Shown here in pieces: positions 9,075-18,516 of a stretch of 64,000 nt of DNA. The stretch's first letter is position 1, and every line of letters begins with the position of its first letter. The stretch covers positions 434,001 through 498,000 of the forward strand of contig NW_027461514.1 in the NCBI RefSeq assembly GCF_024713945.1, in the 5' to 3' direction. The DNA is from Dermatophagoides farinae (taxonomy: Eukaryota > Arthropoda > Arachnida > Sarcoptiformes > Pyroglyphidae). The position numbers and the translations under genes are program-made. Under the pieces are notes generated by a model. The model was not told the origin of the DNA and did no database searches. It saw only the letters and a program-made list of their open reading frames with translations.

Positions 9075-11498
9075 ATGGAATATTCAATAAAATTAGTCAA
9101 AGCTGCAGTTAACTATTTCAGTTTTAACAAGTTCATTCAACAGATCTCACACGTTCAATCACGACAGGCTGAAGCTGATGTTGTTTACAAAGAATATAGA
9201 AAATTAATTGAAATTTTTCAGGAAACCGAATCGGTTACAGACCTGCTAAAAGCCAACCGTTCCATTAATGATTTATTATTGAGAGTTCTTTACGTGACGT
9301 TACGCGGCCGGATCGTTTGCCACGATATCTCCATTTACATTATTTTATCTGAGAAATCCATTGAATGGACCAAGTTTTTATGTTACATAATACTTTCATT
9401 AATACTACGTTCAGAGAAACAGTTTTCTGCTGTAATGCTTACCAACAGTTTACAAAAAGATTTAAACAGCAAATCGTTTCACTCCGTATTGACGGCTTTG
9501 TTTTTTTGTCAGGAACACATAAACGAGTATTCAAAAAATCTACTGATCGAAATTGTACTTAAACTATGCTCGTCTAGAAACATATTTGTTAGCAGCTCTG
9601 CTTTGACAGTACTACGAAGTCAGGTTGACTATTTAATTCATCAAAACCTACCGTTGGAAGACATACTAATTAGCTGCATTCATTCGAATGCTCCAACGGT
9701 TTTTTTAAACGTTCTGCAAGTTGCAGTTGCTTATTATTCTCGTTTAAATTTGAACAAGCATGACAGTCAAAAAAACACACACGCTATTCAACTCGTTGAA
9801 ACTAGTTTTGATTATCTAGAAAAACTGTCAAACACGTTACGACGAAGCTACTATAAAGTTTGCTTACCCACGCTTACTTTGATCATTAAACAATTCATGG
9901 AACTGCTTCATTTGACAAACTTTTACGAATTCGAGAGTAACACAGTTAATCGTCTCGAAGAAGTTTTTCTCACTCTTTTACAGGTAAACAAACACATAGT
10001 TAACGACGACTTTATTTTGCTGTACGAAGTCTTGTTTCAAATATATCGTAATAAACTGAACTTCGGTCTTATCAAAACGTCGATGAAAAGTATCAAGCTA
10101 TTTTTTGAAAAAAACAATCCCAACATTATTTTAACAGGCATTACACTGATGAAAGAAATTGTGAAATTGGACACTTCAATCATAACGATGTTTCAAACGC
10201 ACATAATCGAGTTGTTAAATTTTAACGACGAATATATCGTTGAGTCTCTTTTGGAAGTACTGACACTGGCAGCAAATCCGGACAACAAAAACCAGATCAT
10301 CGAATTGTTAATAGATCAAGTCCATAAAAATTATTTCTATCAAACTAAAGCTATTGATTCAATGCTGTCTATTATAAATGCACATTCTACTACAATTGAA
10401 GATGCCGTCAAGGAATTTTACAAAATATTTGTACGGTACCCTATCAACATTGAAAAAAAACATATCGATCTCGTAATAAGTTCGATCAACAAACTAAGTG
10501 TTGAAAGTCTTAATAAACTAACTACTAATGACGATAATAACGTTGATTCAGATACTGACGCACCCACATTTAACCTCAAGTCTCGATTAGTTTTTTCCAC
10601 TATTTCAATGAGCAGCGCAGTAAGCAAAGCACAAAGCTATTTGCTTGTTGAGCAACAAGCTTCATTATCATCTCTAAAAAACTATATGTATTTACTAACG
10701 TTTGTTATGTGGGTAATAGGCAATTTTAGTAATGATATTGAAAACGAAGTCAATAATTTGGCCGCACTAGCGCTTGTTGAAGAAATTGTAACAAAATTGG
10801 ACGAATTTTTTCAAATCTGTGCTTTAGCTTTAACAAACGAACGGGTTTTAACCAAATGTCGAGATAGTTGTGCACTCATGTACCTTTCATACGCAAGAAT
10901 TTGCGGATCCCTGTTTGCAAAAAGACTCAACTTGGAACTCAAGAACGTTTTTCAGTCGTTGCTAAACGTTTTACCGTTTGAACTACATACCGATTTACTT
11001 GAAACTTTTAATACAAAGCTACAAGAAACAGTGGATATGAACAATCTAAGACAGGATGTTGCTACTTTAACAAATTTAATCCAGAAAACACATAATATAA
11101 CTTTTTGCTCGGCCAACGATTTTGCTAATTTCTCTTCTGTCGATAACAGAAAACCTTTTATCGAACTCAAAATTGAAACTTTTGACAAGTCCAATGATTT
11201 ATTTACGACTTCTTATAGCAATAAAAAAGCAGAGAAAGAAGAAGTACACTCCATAGGAGATTTAATATCAAAAAAATCAGTAAAAAAAAAATGGTCACAA
11301 GCTACTCTTGAGCCTTCTGATGAAAATAAACAAAACATGAAACAGCATAATACGGAAAATAAATCTATAAATGTGACAAAAATGGAGAAAATCGCGCCGA
11401 AAATCGATCTTGAGACTTTAGATAATGCCAAAAGTTCGGAACCAATCAATCTGCTATTCTCTGGTTATTCAGACAACAAATTTGGCTTGGAGGATTAG
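9075..11498 (+). CDS. Adaptin large subunit, AP-1 gamma-like
   Basis: This 807-residue protein is an all-helical HEAT/ARM-like solenoid over about residues 1-660, followed by a polar Lys/Ser-rich tail. The N-terminus has the layout of gamma/alpha/delta/epsilon adaptins: SRQAEADVVYKEYRKL where gamma-adaptin has its TQAEERE..IQKE segment, then LTNSLQKDLNSKS where the family has the NxLxxDL repeat. Such chains form heterotetrameric coats that select cargo at trans-Golgi or endosomes. I see no convincing C-terminal ear domain. The last ~150 residues are a low-complexity hinge, so the chain may be shortened. The choice of AP-1 gamma over AP-2/3/4 is tentative. It ends only 8 bp from the convergent importin gene. 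Confidence 0.6.
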   Translation: MEYSIKLVKAAVNYFSFNKFIQQISHVQSRQAEADVVYKEYRKLIEIFQETESVTDLLKANRSINDLLLRVLYVTLRGRIVCHDISIYIILSEKSIEWTKFLCYIILSLILRSEKQFSAVMLTNSLQKDLNSKSFHSVLTALFFCQEHINEYSKNLLIEIVLKLCSSRNIFVSSSALTVLRSQVDYLIHQNLPLEDILISCIHSNAPTVFLNVLQVAVAYYSRLNLNKHDSQKNTHAIQLVETSFDYLEKLSNTLRRSYYKVCLPTLTLIIKQFMELLHLTNFYEFESNTVNRLEEVFLTLLQVNKHIVNDDFILLYEVLFQIYRNKLNFGLIKTSMKSIKLFFEKNNPNIILTGITLMKEIVKLDTSIITMFQTHIIELLNFNDEYIVESLLEVLTLAANPDNKNQIIELLIDQVHKNYFYQTKAIDSMLSIINAHSTTIEDAVKEFYKIFVRYPINIEKKHIDLVISSINKLSVESLNKLTTNDDNNVDSDTDAPTFNLKSRLVFSTISMSSAVSKAQSYLLVEQQASLSSLKNYMYLLTFVMWVIGNFSNDIENEVNNLAALALVEEIVTKLDEFFQICALALTNERVLTKCRDSCALMYLSYARICGSLFAKRLNLELKNVFQSLLNVLPFELHTDLLETFNTKLQETVDMNNLRQDVATLTNLIQKTHNITFCSANDFANFSSVDNRKPFIELKIETFDKSNDLFTTSYSNKKAEKEEVHSIGDLISKKSVKKKWSQATLEPSDENKQNMKQHNTENKSINVTKMEKIAPKIDLETLDNAKSSEPINLLFSGYSDNKFGLED

Positions 11499-11506
11499 GG
11501 TGAATT

Positions 11507-13267
11507 TTAATTGTACAACATAGCAAAAGTATTGAACGATGCCACGTGGTTGTTGTGGTGAGGCAAAAATTGTGCCAACACCGACAATTTTTGAAAGCCA
11601 CCTATGTTATGAAGAATTTCGTACAGGCAGTTTGAACCTACAGATGATACAGTTGAAGAAAATTTTGTTAGTTTATTCATCAGTTCGAAAACGCGTATTC
11701 CTACGTCAAAGGCTGCTTTTACATCTAACAAAAAATCTGCTTCCGTTTTAAAGGTTCTAAAACACTCAACCACCCGGTCATTAACGATCATCAGAAAGTC
11801 GATGAATGGTTTTAATAAAAGGATATTCAAAATAGAGTCACTGGATTTGTTTAGTATAGTAAGAAACGTACAGCAGGCGTAGAAAATAAGAATATTGTCA
11901 TCGCAGCCATCGGTCTGTTGAATAATCCGGAGAACCAGCTCGAAAAACGAGATGCAACCGGGATTCAAGTCTTGTATCGCGCCCAACTGTTGAGACTCTG
12001 AAAAATCAAACATTCCTTCAATACCTGTTGATTTGGTGTTGGAATTTTTTATGTAGACTTGGGGGAAATAAAATGCATTAACCTGCTTTTCGTTGTAGTG
12101 CGATATTATGTAATAAACAATAGCGAAAGCCAGCTGACGCTGTTTAATACCATATGTGGTGCTGTTGCCAATCAGCTCTATCAAAACATTCAACACTTGC
12201 CCTTTATCAAGTTCTTCCAGCGCTCTGGGCGTGCCAAACTTGCTAATGTTATAGAGCGTAGACAGACAGCAGTTACGAATAGTATGTTGATAAGAGAACT
12301 TCGCCACATAAGTCAGCGCCATTACCGTGTCCATAGAAACAAAAAGCTCACAATACTCGGAGTTTTGAGATAACACTGAGAAGCTTTCTGCGATAAACCT
12401 TAAAATGTGTGTGTTTCCACTCAAGGGACCGACCAAGAAATACTTTGGAGAAAAGAGGTCGACATTTAGAAATGCCATATTGTTGCTTGTATTATTGTTG
12501 GCGGTGTCCGCTGCAGAAGGGTTGAAAAAGAGTTTTTCCATAATTTCTTTTTTAGGCACATAAGACTTTAGTTTTTCTACGTACAAATTTATGGCGGGCA
12601 GGAGCTCTTTCATACTCAGACCGCCGAGTACAAGGATGTTTCTAACATTCCAGCCCGCAAGTTCTTCTATTTTTTCGTCTTTGATAGCACCCATGGTCGA
12701 AGCAATATTTGCTAAGTATTGAGGATTCGACATCAGGATTTTTCGATACTCATTCGTGCTTCCAGCAATGTTAGCCAAGCAAAACAAAGCTTGTCTACGT
12801 AACTGGTTGTCGTAAGAATCGATCAAATCAATGAGCGGAGGGATCGCTCCGGCTGCTACGACATGTGCAGTCTGCTCGTCTGTTCCAGCAGCAATGTTTG
12901 TTAGACAAAAGCAGCACTGTAGTTTCAAGTACTTGGACGTGTGATGGCTGGTAATATAGCTTACAAACGCTCTGAGCAAACCGCTGTCAATGACTTCTTG
13001 CGCCAACGGGTACACTTCGTCTCTAGTTGTACACAACATCTGTTTTATCAAGAAAACTGCGTCTACCAACTCGTCCTCGCCAGAATTGGGGTTTAAAATT
13101 ACAGTTGCTGCCTTTTCAACGGTGTCGCTCGACCAATTGAAACTACCAATTAGGTCTGCGATGTCATCTAACTCTTGATCATTTTCGTCTAAATTATTTT
13201 TCGAGCAAATCTGCTCTTCTTCAGGCGCTTTTTCAAATTGTCCAAACGAGTATAATCCAGGATCCAT
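11507..13267 (-). CDS. KPNA: Importin alpha (karyopherin alpha) lacking an IBB domain
   Basis: A 586-residue ARM-repeat protein. ARM signatures include CLTNIAAGTDEQT...GAIPPLI and CLANIAGST, and a later WNVRNILVLGG. These match the repeats of importin alpha that hold nuclear localisation signals. Two features differ from the family. First, the ~100 residues before the first repeat are acidic (residues 15-40 rich in E/D) and carry no Arg/Lys-rich importin-beta-binding segment. Second, the Trp of the second and third repeats, which stacks on NLS lysines in other importins, appears as Phe (CFCLTN, LFCLAN), while the Asn is kept. The start is the ATG at 13265-13267. No in-frame upstream exon is visible in the 142 bp before the divergent SAM synthetase. 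Confidence 0.85.
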   Translation of the reverse strand: MDPGLYSFGQFEKAPEEEQICSKNNLDENDQELDDIADLIGSFNWSSDTVEKAATVILNPNSGEDELVDAVFLIKQMLCTTRDEVYPLAQEVIDSGLLRAFVSYITSHHTSKYLKLQCCFCLTNIAAGTDEQTAHVVAAGAIPPLIDLIDSYDNQLRRQALFCLANIAGSTNEYRKILMSNPQYLANIASTMGAIKDEKIEELAGWNVRNILVLGGLSMKELLPAINLYVEKLKSYVPKKEIMEKLFFNPSAADTANNNTSNNMAFLNVDLFSPKYFLVGPLSGNTHILRFIAESFSVLSQNSEYCELFVSMDTVMALTYVAKFSYQHTIRNCCLSTLYNISKFGTPRALEELDKGQVLNVLIELIGNSTTYGIKQRQLAFAIVYYIISHYNEKQVNAFYFPQVYIKNSNTKSTGIEGMFDFSESQQLGAIQDLNPGCISFFELVLRIIQQTDGCDDNILIFYACCTFLTILNKSSDSILNILLLKPFIDFLMIVNDRVVECFRTFKTEADFLLDVKAAFDVGIRVFELMNKLTKFSSTVSSVGSNCLYEILHNIGGFQKLSVLAQFLPHHNNHVASFNTFAMLYN

Positions 13268-13409
13268 AATAAAGCATTTTTGTATATTTATTAAATCTAT
13301 TTACAATTTAAAAGTCAAGCCTCACAACCATTATTAAATATTTTATCAATTTTATACAAAAACAAAAATATTTGGTATTTCAAAATTATTTTCTTCTGTC
13401 AGCGAAGAA

Positions 13410-14564
13410 ATGTATTCTTATTTGTTCACGTCAGAATCGGTCACAGAGGGCCACCCAGACAAAATTTGTGATCAAATATCTGATGCTATTCTTGATTCTT
13501 GTTTAGCACTGGACCCCCAAGCGAAAGTGGCTTGTGAATGTGCAGTCAAGAACGAAATCGTTTTCATTTTTGGAGAAATTAGTGTAAAGGGAGTTATAGA
13601 CTACGAGTCCATTGCGCGAAACAAACTAAAAGAAATTGGATACGATTCTAAAGCTAAAGGACTAGACTACAAAACTTGCAAAATTCAAGTAATGATAGAT
13701 GAACAATCTCCTGAAATTGCGAAGTCAGTTCACTTAAACAAAAGTCTCGACGATGTAGGAGCTGGCGATCAAGGATTGGTATTTGGGTACGCATGTGACG
13801 AAACTAAAGAACTGATGCCGCTGTCTCATTTGCTGGCAAACAAACTCGCTTTGCGATTGAGCGAAGTCAGGAAAAAAAATATTCTGCGCTGGGTCGGCCC
13901 AGACGGCAAAACTCAGGTGACTGTAGAATACGAACAACATGAAAATGAACAACTGGTGCCTAAACACGTCAACACAGTAGTCATTTCAACTCAGCATACT
14001 CCGGACGTCAGCATCGAGAAAATTAGAGAAGACCTCATAACCCACGTTATCACCCCAATTATCCCCAAACAATTTTTAGATGAAAACACACGATATATTT
14101 TGAATCCAAGCGGAGAATTCACCGTTGGAGGGCCCCATGGAGATGCTGGCTTAACTGGACGTAAAATTATTGTTGACACGTACGGCGGCTGGGGCTCGCA
14201 CGGAGGAGGTGCTTTTTCAGGAAAAGATTGCACTAAAATTGACAGGTCTGCCGCCTACGCAGCTAGACACGCAGCTAAATGCCTTGTTGCAAACAATCTG
14301 TGCTCTCGAGTTCTTATTCAAGTTTCATACGCTATCGGAGTTGCTGACCCTGTTTCTATATACGTAAATTCTTATAAGACTGCTAAGTCCGGCTTGTCAG
14401 ACAGAAACCTCGAAACTATCGTCAAAAAAAATTTTGATTTTAGACCTGGCGCCATCATCAAAAGCTACGGCCTCACCGCGCCCATTTTCAGCGAAACGGC
14501 CACGTATGGACATTTTGGCCGACCACAGTTTGTATGGGAGCAAGTCAAAAAGCTTGAAATATGA
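13410..14564 (+). CDS. MAT: S-adenosylmethionine synthetase
   Basis: A complete 384-residue enzyme that makes S-adenosylmethionine from methionine and ATP in the cytosol. All family motifs are intact: [20 protein letters not shown] at the N-terminus, the GAGDQG loop (about 117-122), [17 protein letters not shown], the glycine-rich [16 protein letters not shown]-loop-like segment, and [13 protein letters not shown]. Length is normal (380-400). This is one of the best conserved proteins in the window. The start ATG at 13410 precedes the conserved YLFTSES directly. It supplies methyl groups for RNA, histone and other methylation. It is divergent from importin alpha across 142 bp. Confidence 0.97.
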   Translation: MYSYLFTSESVTEGHPDKICDQISDAILDSCLALDPQAKVACECAVKNEIVFIFGEISVKGVIDYESIARNKLKEIGYDSKAKGLDYKTCKIQVMIDEQSPEIAKSVHLNKSLDDVGAGDQGLVFGYACDETKELMPLSHLLANKLALRLSEVRKKNILRWVGPDGKTQVTVEYEQHENEQLVPKHVNTVVISTQHTPDVSIEKIREDLITHVITPIIPKQFLDENTRYILNPSGEFTVGGPHGDAGLTGRKIIVDTYGGWGSHGGGAFSGKDCTKIDRSAAYAARHAAKCLVANNLCSRVLIQVSYAIGVADPVSIYVNSYKTAKSGLSDRNLETIVKKNFDFRPGAIIKSYGLTAPIFSETATYGHFGRPQFVWEQVKKLEI

Positions 14565-14707
14565 ATGTAATAAAAAAATACATAGTGACTGCTTTTTATC
14601 AATTGTCTGCAGCTAATTTTAAACCTAAAACTGCGTTGTTTACAAATAATAATTTCTAAAGAATTTTTTCGCATAATTAACTATAAATTACTTGGGTATT
14701 ACAGTCA

Positions 14708-15565
14708 ATGTTTGAATGTGAAGTTCTAAATACGCAGTATTTAGAAGATGCTGTTTACACTCTAAACAAATTATGCATAAGTGAAAAAGAGCACGTTAAT
14801 ATTAATGTTACTGAGACTGGCCTCCATTTGAACCTAGAACAGATTGCTTATTCAACGGTTGCTTCGATTGAAATTCCGATTTCATCTTTCTATAAGTTCG
14901 AATATTCACAAACAATTGGTGCTACTGTCTCGCTCGACAGTTTAAATCTTTATTTTTTAAATGCCAAAGCTTACCCGAATTCTAAATTGAAAGTACAAAT
15001 TGGAAAAAACATCACTCTTATAAAGATATTCGAAGATAACACATTTCATAAACATATCTTGCCGGTTATCGATTACGAAACAAAAATACTTCAGCCATTT
15101 TCTACTTTTACATACGCTTCAAAAATTGAGATAACAACCTTTCTGTTTGCGTCACTAGCCCAAAATGCTTTACAATTTCTAAAAAAAAAAGACATCGCAA
15201 AGCTGCAAATCAGCGTTGTGAATTCTTTTGGAGGCGAACCTATGTTGAAATTTTCAGTTTCATCAAATATTTCTCGCAACGAGATCAGTGTATTATCATT
15301 TAGTCAAGACCAATACAACGTGAAAATCAATTATTCCGAAGATATTAGTTTAAAACTCAATGAAAAAATTGTAACGGCACTTTGTGCAGCTTCTGAGCTT
15401 TTCGAAAATGATGTGGTTATATCCCTTAAAGAAAGTATTCTCGTTCTTAGTTCAAATTTAAGGTAAGTTTTAATCACGTAAGCTTCGAAGCAAAAATATT
15501 TTAGACCACTTAGACACGGAAACAATCAACTGCGGGCGAAAGTTGAATGCATTATTGGTGTTTAA
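14708..15565 (+). CDS. RAD1: Sliding-clamp-fold protein, Rad1 (9-1-1 complex)-like (2 exons)
   Basis: Exons 14708-15462 and 15505-15565 join over a 42-nt intron to give 271 residues. The chain shows the two-lobed PCNA/9-1-1 layout. Each half has the alternating beta pattern, and the C-terminal half has ITTFLFASLAQNAL...KLQISV and LNEKIVTALCAASELFENDVVISL. These fit the Rad1 repeats better than canonical PCNA, because the PCNA-typical DSSHV and VEYKI segments are absent. Rad1 is part of the Rad9-Rad1-Hus1 checkpoint clamp, and EXO1 and FEN1 in this window are its known partners in other organisms. The second exon adds about 20 residues that complete the last strands. The gene overlaps the convergent membrane-protein gene by 14 bp. 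Hus1 or a divergent PCNA are alternatives. Confidence 0.55.
15463..15504 (+). other. Intron, 42 nt (Rad1-like gene)
   Basis: Begins GTAAGT and ends ATATTTTAG. Retained, it gives TAA as the first codon across the junction (AGG TAA). Spliced, the frame runs on for 20 more residues. Confidence 0.75.
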
Positions 15566-16010
15566 CTTCATCGGAATTTTTTTTCTCTTTACGTAATTCG
15601 TCCATGTACTTGCCTAAATAATAGCCGAGAATTAGCAAAATAATTGCTAACAGTACACTAATTAGTAAAAACTTATGAAATAAGTCATAGTCATTGTTGA
15701 GTCTAATAAGCTGTTGAATAAAATTATACAAAGTTTTCTTGCTGATAAAAAACCAAGTTGCGGTAGGAAACAATTTTACCATATCGTCAAAAGCGACTTC
15801 AAACTTTAGTTTAGACATTGACTTCCACAAAATAATGCACGAAAGTAGCAACCCTGCGCTAAGCAACCAAAAAGAAATCACAATCTTATTATAAGTTTCC
15901 CTAACGCCCAAAAATCCGTTAAACTCGTCAATAAACGATGGGCTTACGCTATATGTAAAAGGTTCGTTCTCTACGATCGTCTTTTTCATTCGCTGTATAT
16001 TTGAAGCCAT
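15552..16010 (-). CDS. Small two-helix membrane protein, unknown
   Basis: A 152-residue protein that I do not recognise. Two hydrophobic segments stand out, about residues 43-61 (VISFWLLSAGLLLSCIILW) and 112-131 (FLLISVLLAIILLILGYYLG). Between them is an amphipathic loop. The tail is charged (KYMDELRKEKKNSDEVKHQ), ending in K-H-Q. Such a short Lys-rich tail after a terminal helix is common in ER and Golgi residents, but this is only suggestive. The ATG at 16008-16010 is the only good start. It follows the four-exon membrane gene in the same direction after 34 bp and overlaps the Rad1-like gene at its 3' end. It is a real gene because the frame fits the spacing of its neighbours and the composition is clearly protein-like. 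Confidence 0.6.
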   Translation of the reverse strand: MASNIQRMKKTIVENEPFTYSVSPSFIDEFNGFLGVRETYNKIVISFWLLSAGLLLSCIILWKSMSKLKFEVAFDDMVKLFPTATWFFISKKTLYNFIQQLIRLNNDYDLFHKFLLISVLLAIILLILGYYLGKYMDELRKEKKNSDEVKHQ

Positions 16011-16044
16011 TTTTAACTATCAGAGTTGTTTATTTTTAACGCAC

Positions 16045-16756
16045 TTAAACAGATTCGAGCGCGCTATTAACTAAATCTGTGATTGCAATATTATTTAATC
16101 TTACTAATTTTCTATGTTTTAGAACAATTAGACTAAAACAAAATTCAAATTCATATTAGATTTTTTAACTTACAAAAAATTAATCAAGTAAATTGCTACA
16201 CAAGCTAACTGTATTGCAGAACCGATAAATGCTTGTTTTGTAATTGTCTATAATTTTTATTTGCTGCGTAACTTACCAGTTTGACATCATTTGAATATTT
16301 GCTAGCTGCACTGTTTGTAAAAGACAGTGATAGGAGTTCATCCTCTTTGGACTCTATTCCTCGTAAAGCTATAAAATAGTTAGTACCCATTCTTAGACAG
16401 TTATGGGCTTGCGAAAGTAACAATATAACAAACGAAACTATTTCAAAACATATGTAGTTGCGGTTTAGCCAAATTTTCGCAGGTCGCGCGCAAAAAAGAG
16501 AAACTGCAGACAGCGTTGTAACTAGGAAAATCGTCATTATCAAACTCATCACAGATTCTACTTCAAATCCGGCTAAATATCTAGTATAACGTAGTAAAAT
16601 TTCTCCAAACAAATAAATCAGAGCGCTTAACGCAATTATGAATCCATATAGTAAAAGTTTATTTACTTCTTGCGCCGGGATTAGATAGCTGTGAACAATA
16701 TGTAAGAAAATACTAACTTACTCGGCGGCTCTTTCCACTAAAAAACTTTCAATCAT
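16045..16756 (-). CDS. Multi-pass membrane protein assembled from four exons, unknown
   Basis: Exons (minus strand) are 16756-16722, 16688-16277, 16247-16174 and 16132-16045. They give 202 residues and close in phase (35, 412, 74, 88 nt). Only the second exon is visible as an open frame, and it has no ATG. Exon 1 adds the start MIESFLVERAA. Exon 3 turns a meaningless tail into an obvious membrane helix (GSAIQLACVAIYLINF), and exon 4 adds a polar end, KHRKLVRLNN onward. The protein has about four hydrophobic helices: near residues 23-45, 57-75, 90-106 and 155-178. I know no homologue; ER or Golgi location is a guess. It was probably missed by single-exon gene finding. Confidence 0.72.
16133..16173 (-). 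other. Intron 3 of the four-exon membrane gene, 41 nt
   Basis: Begins GTAAGT and ends TTGTTTTAG. Retention gives TTG TAA at the junction. Splicing extends the last helix and adds 28 residues to a TAA at 16045-16047. Confidence 0.65.
16248..16276 (-). other. Intron 2 of the four-exon membrane gene, 29 nt
   Basis: Begins GTAAGT and ends ATTATAG. It has no in-frame stop, but its length is not a multiple of three. Removing it opens a frame that encodes a hydrophobic helix in place of a short polar tail. Confidence 0.75.
16689..16721 (-). other. Intron 1 of the four-exon membrane gene, 33 nt
   Basis: Begins GTAAGT and ends TTCACAG on the minus strand. Retention gives GAG TAA at the junction. Splicing links an ATG exon of 35 nt to the long exon in frame. 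Confidence 0.7.
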
Positions 16757-17026
16757 AGCATACTATCCATGTGTTGCGTGCATTCAAAACCAACACGCTG
16801 ATCAAAAAATTATTTATGTTTTTTTTATTATTATCCCGCATAATCACATTTGCAGAACGTGTAATTAATTAATAAATACATATATACCTGCTATTATAAA
16901 ATAACGATTAAAGGTTTGTTAGCATATTGTTATATCAAATACAACGCTTGATATCAAATAACTAATCAAAAATATTTATATATGCACACAAAAAAATACC
17001 AGATATTAAAATAGTTTTTCAGACCA

Positions 17027-18301
17027 TTAATTCTGTTTACTTTTTTTAAGTTCTTCTAACAATGGAAATAGCTCATCTATGTTTGGAAATGTTTCAACTT
17101 CTGGAGCGTTTTTTTTAACAGTTGCATATCTTCGTTTCAAAGGCTTTGAAAAAATAGTTTCATTGTAATGATCTATATTTTCTTTTTCGTCGGATTCGAT
17201 ATCACCAAAATTGTTTAATTGACTTAAATTCAACTCGTATTCGTATTGTTTTGCCTCTTTTACTTTTGTAATAGGATGTATAGAACCTGAAACCAATTTT
17301 TTTAACTCGTCATTTTCTATTTTTGGGCCGATCAGCGCAGAAATTTCAGCTGAACAATTTTCTACTTTAGAGATGTTAACACACTGTTGGGATATTGGAT
17401 CATAAACCCAATGATAACGAAAAGTCAAGAAGGCGTATGTTAATTCGTCAATTATCTCTGTGTTTTCAGACAAATGATCGGTAATTTGTTCACAAGCCTT
17501 TTTAAAAATTTTCTTTATTTGATCATCAGCAATGTTGTGTACATCAATCTCCAACATTTCTAACGTCTTAACTAATACTTTAGCGCCCTTTTTTATTCCA
17601 ATACCTTTGATTCCATTCGTGTAATCACAGCCACTTAAACAACAAAGCAACGTCCACACTGCAGAGGTCGAATATCTTACTGGCAGAATGTCACACTGTA
17701 TCAATGCTTCTTGTTTAATCATGATACAAGTTCCGTCGCTTTCGTATTTTGTAAGCATCACTTTGGCGCCATACAGTAACAAGTCACTATCTTCTGAAAA
17801 TATAAAATCAACGTAATTTTGATAATTCAGAAAAGCTAGTTGTGAGTCAGCTTCGTATGGAGCAACTAAGTATTTTATATTCAACTCTCTCAAATTATCA
17901 ATCAAGTCTTTAACCTGCTCCCAAGACACGCTTACAGCTGCCGATAAATATTTAAATTCATTCTTTCTATCAGATTTCTTCCGGTATTGTGCAGCTTTCT
18001 CTAAAGAAATTGCTCTTTGAGACCTTCGTAACTCATCTGTTTTTTTTTTACTTGGTAGTGAAACACCATCGAAAACGAAAACACAATCAATTGAATAATT
18101 AAGCAAGGTTTTCACCTTGCGAATAATAGAAGCAGTCACTTTCTTGCTAACCAAACCGCTTGTAACTTGTTTCACGTCAGAATAAGCAGCTCTATGCAGC
18201 CAACTATAAGCATCAACGGCACATCTTTTATGAGAAAATTGCTTTACACTGACAAATCTTGTATTTTCTCTAATCGCTTGGTGTAACCCTTTACAACCCA
18301 T
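17027..18301 (-). CDS. EXO1: Exonuclease 1 (XPG/Rad2 family)
   Basis: A 424-residue 5'-3' DNA exonuclease and flap nuclease for mismatch repair and end resection. The N-terminus MGCKGLHQAI and AVDAYSWLHRAAY are specific to EXO1, in which FEN1's second motif reads differently. Metal-binding acids are in place: AVDAY (about 28-32), VFDG (about 76-79), APYEADSQLA (about 147-156), FSEDSDLLLYG (about 168-178) and SGCDYTNGIKGIG with the helix-hairpin-helix KGIGIKKGAK (about 223-240). The C-terminal part is short: after the nuclease core only ~100 low-complexity residues remain. The long Msh2/Mlh1-binding tail of yeast and human EXO1 therefore seems missing. The ATG at 18299-18301 is fixed by the conserved Met-Gly start. 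Confidence 0.93.
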   Translation of the reverse strand: MGCKGLHQAIRENTRFVSVKQFSHKRCAVDAYSWLHRAAYSDVKQVTSGLVSKKVTASIIRKVKTLLNYSIDCVFVFDGVSLPSKKKTDELRRSQRAISLEKAAQYRKKSDRKNEFKYLSAAVSVSWEQVKDLIDNLRELNIKYLVAPYEADSQLAFLNYQNYVDFIFSEDSDLLLYGAKVMLTKYESDGTCIMIKQEALIQCDILPVRYSTSAVWTLLCCLSGCDYTNGIKGIGIKKGAKVLVKTLEMLEIDVHNIADDQIKKIFKKACEQITDHLSENTEIIDELTYAFLTFRYHWVYDPISQQCVNISKVENCSAEISALIGPKIENDELKKLVSGSIHPITKVKEAKQYEYELNLSQLNNFGDIESDEKENIDHYNETIFSKPLKRRYATVKKNAPEVETFPNIDELFPLLEELKKSKQN

Positions 18302-18407
18302 ATCGAGAATTCAAACGTATCGACTTGAATATGTGAACACCTGTTTGAATTATCCAGAACCAATATTAACGCATATCCACGTGTAATTTAATTTAAAATA
18401 AAACTAT

Positions 18408-18480
18408 GCTCTATACTACAATTTTTTATTATTATGAAAGCAACACAAATCAAATGATAAAAACAAATAAAATATAGAGC
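18408..18480. repeat. Inverted repeat between EXO1 and W2-protein genes
   Basis: The 8-bp arms GCTCTATA (18408-18415) and TATAGAGC (18473-18480) face each other across 57 AT-rich bases, in the gap between two minus-strand genes. They could form a weak stem in an RNA end, or be chance. No other feature is seen in the 215-bp gap. Confidence 0.25.
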
Positions 18481-18516
18481 TACCGTGTTCTAACCGTATG
18501 GATTCAAAAATTTAAA

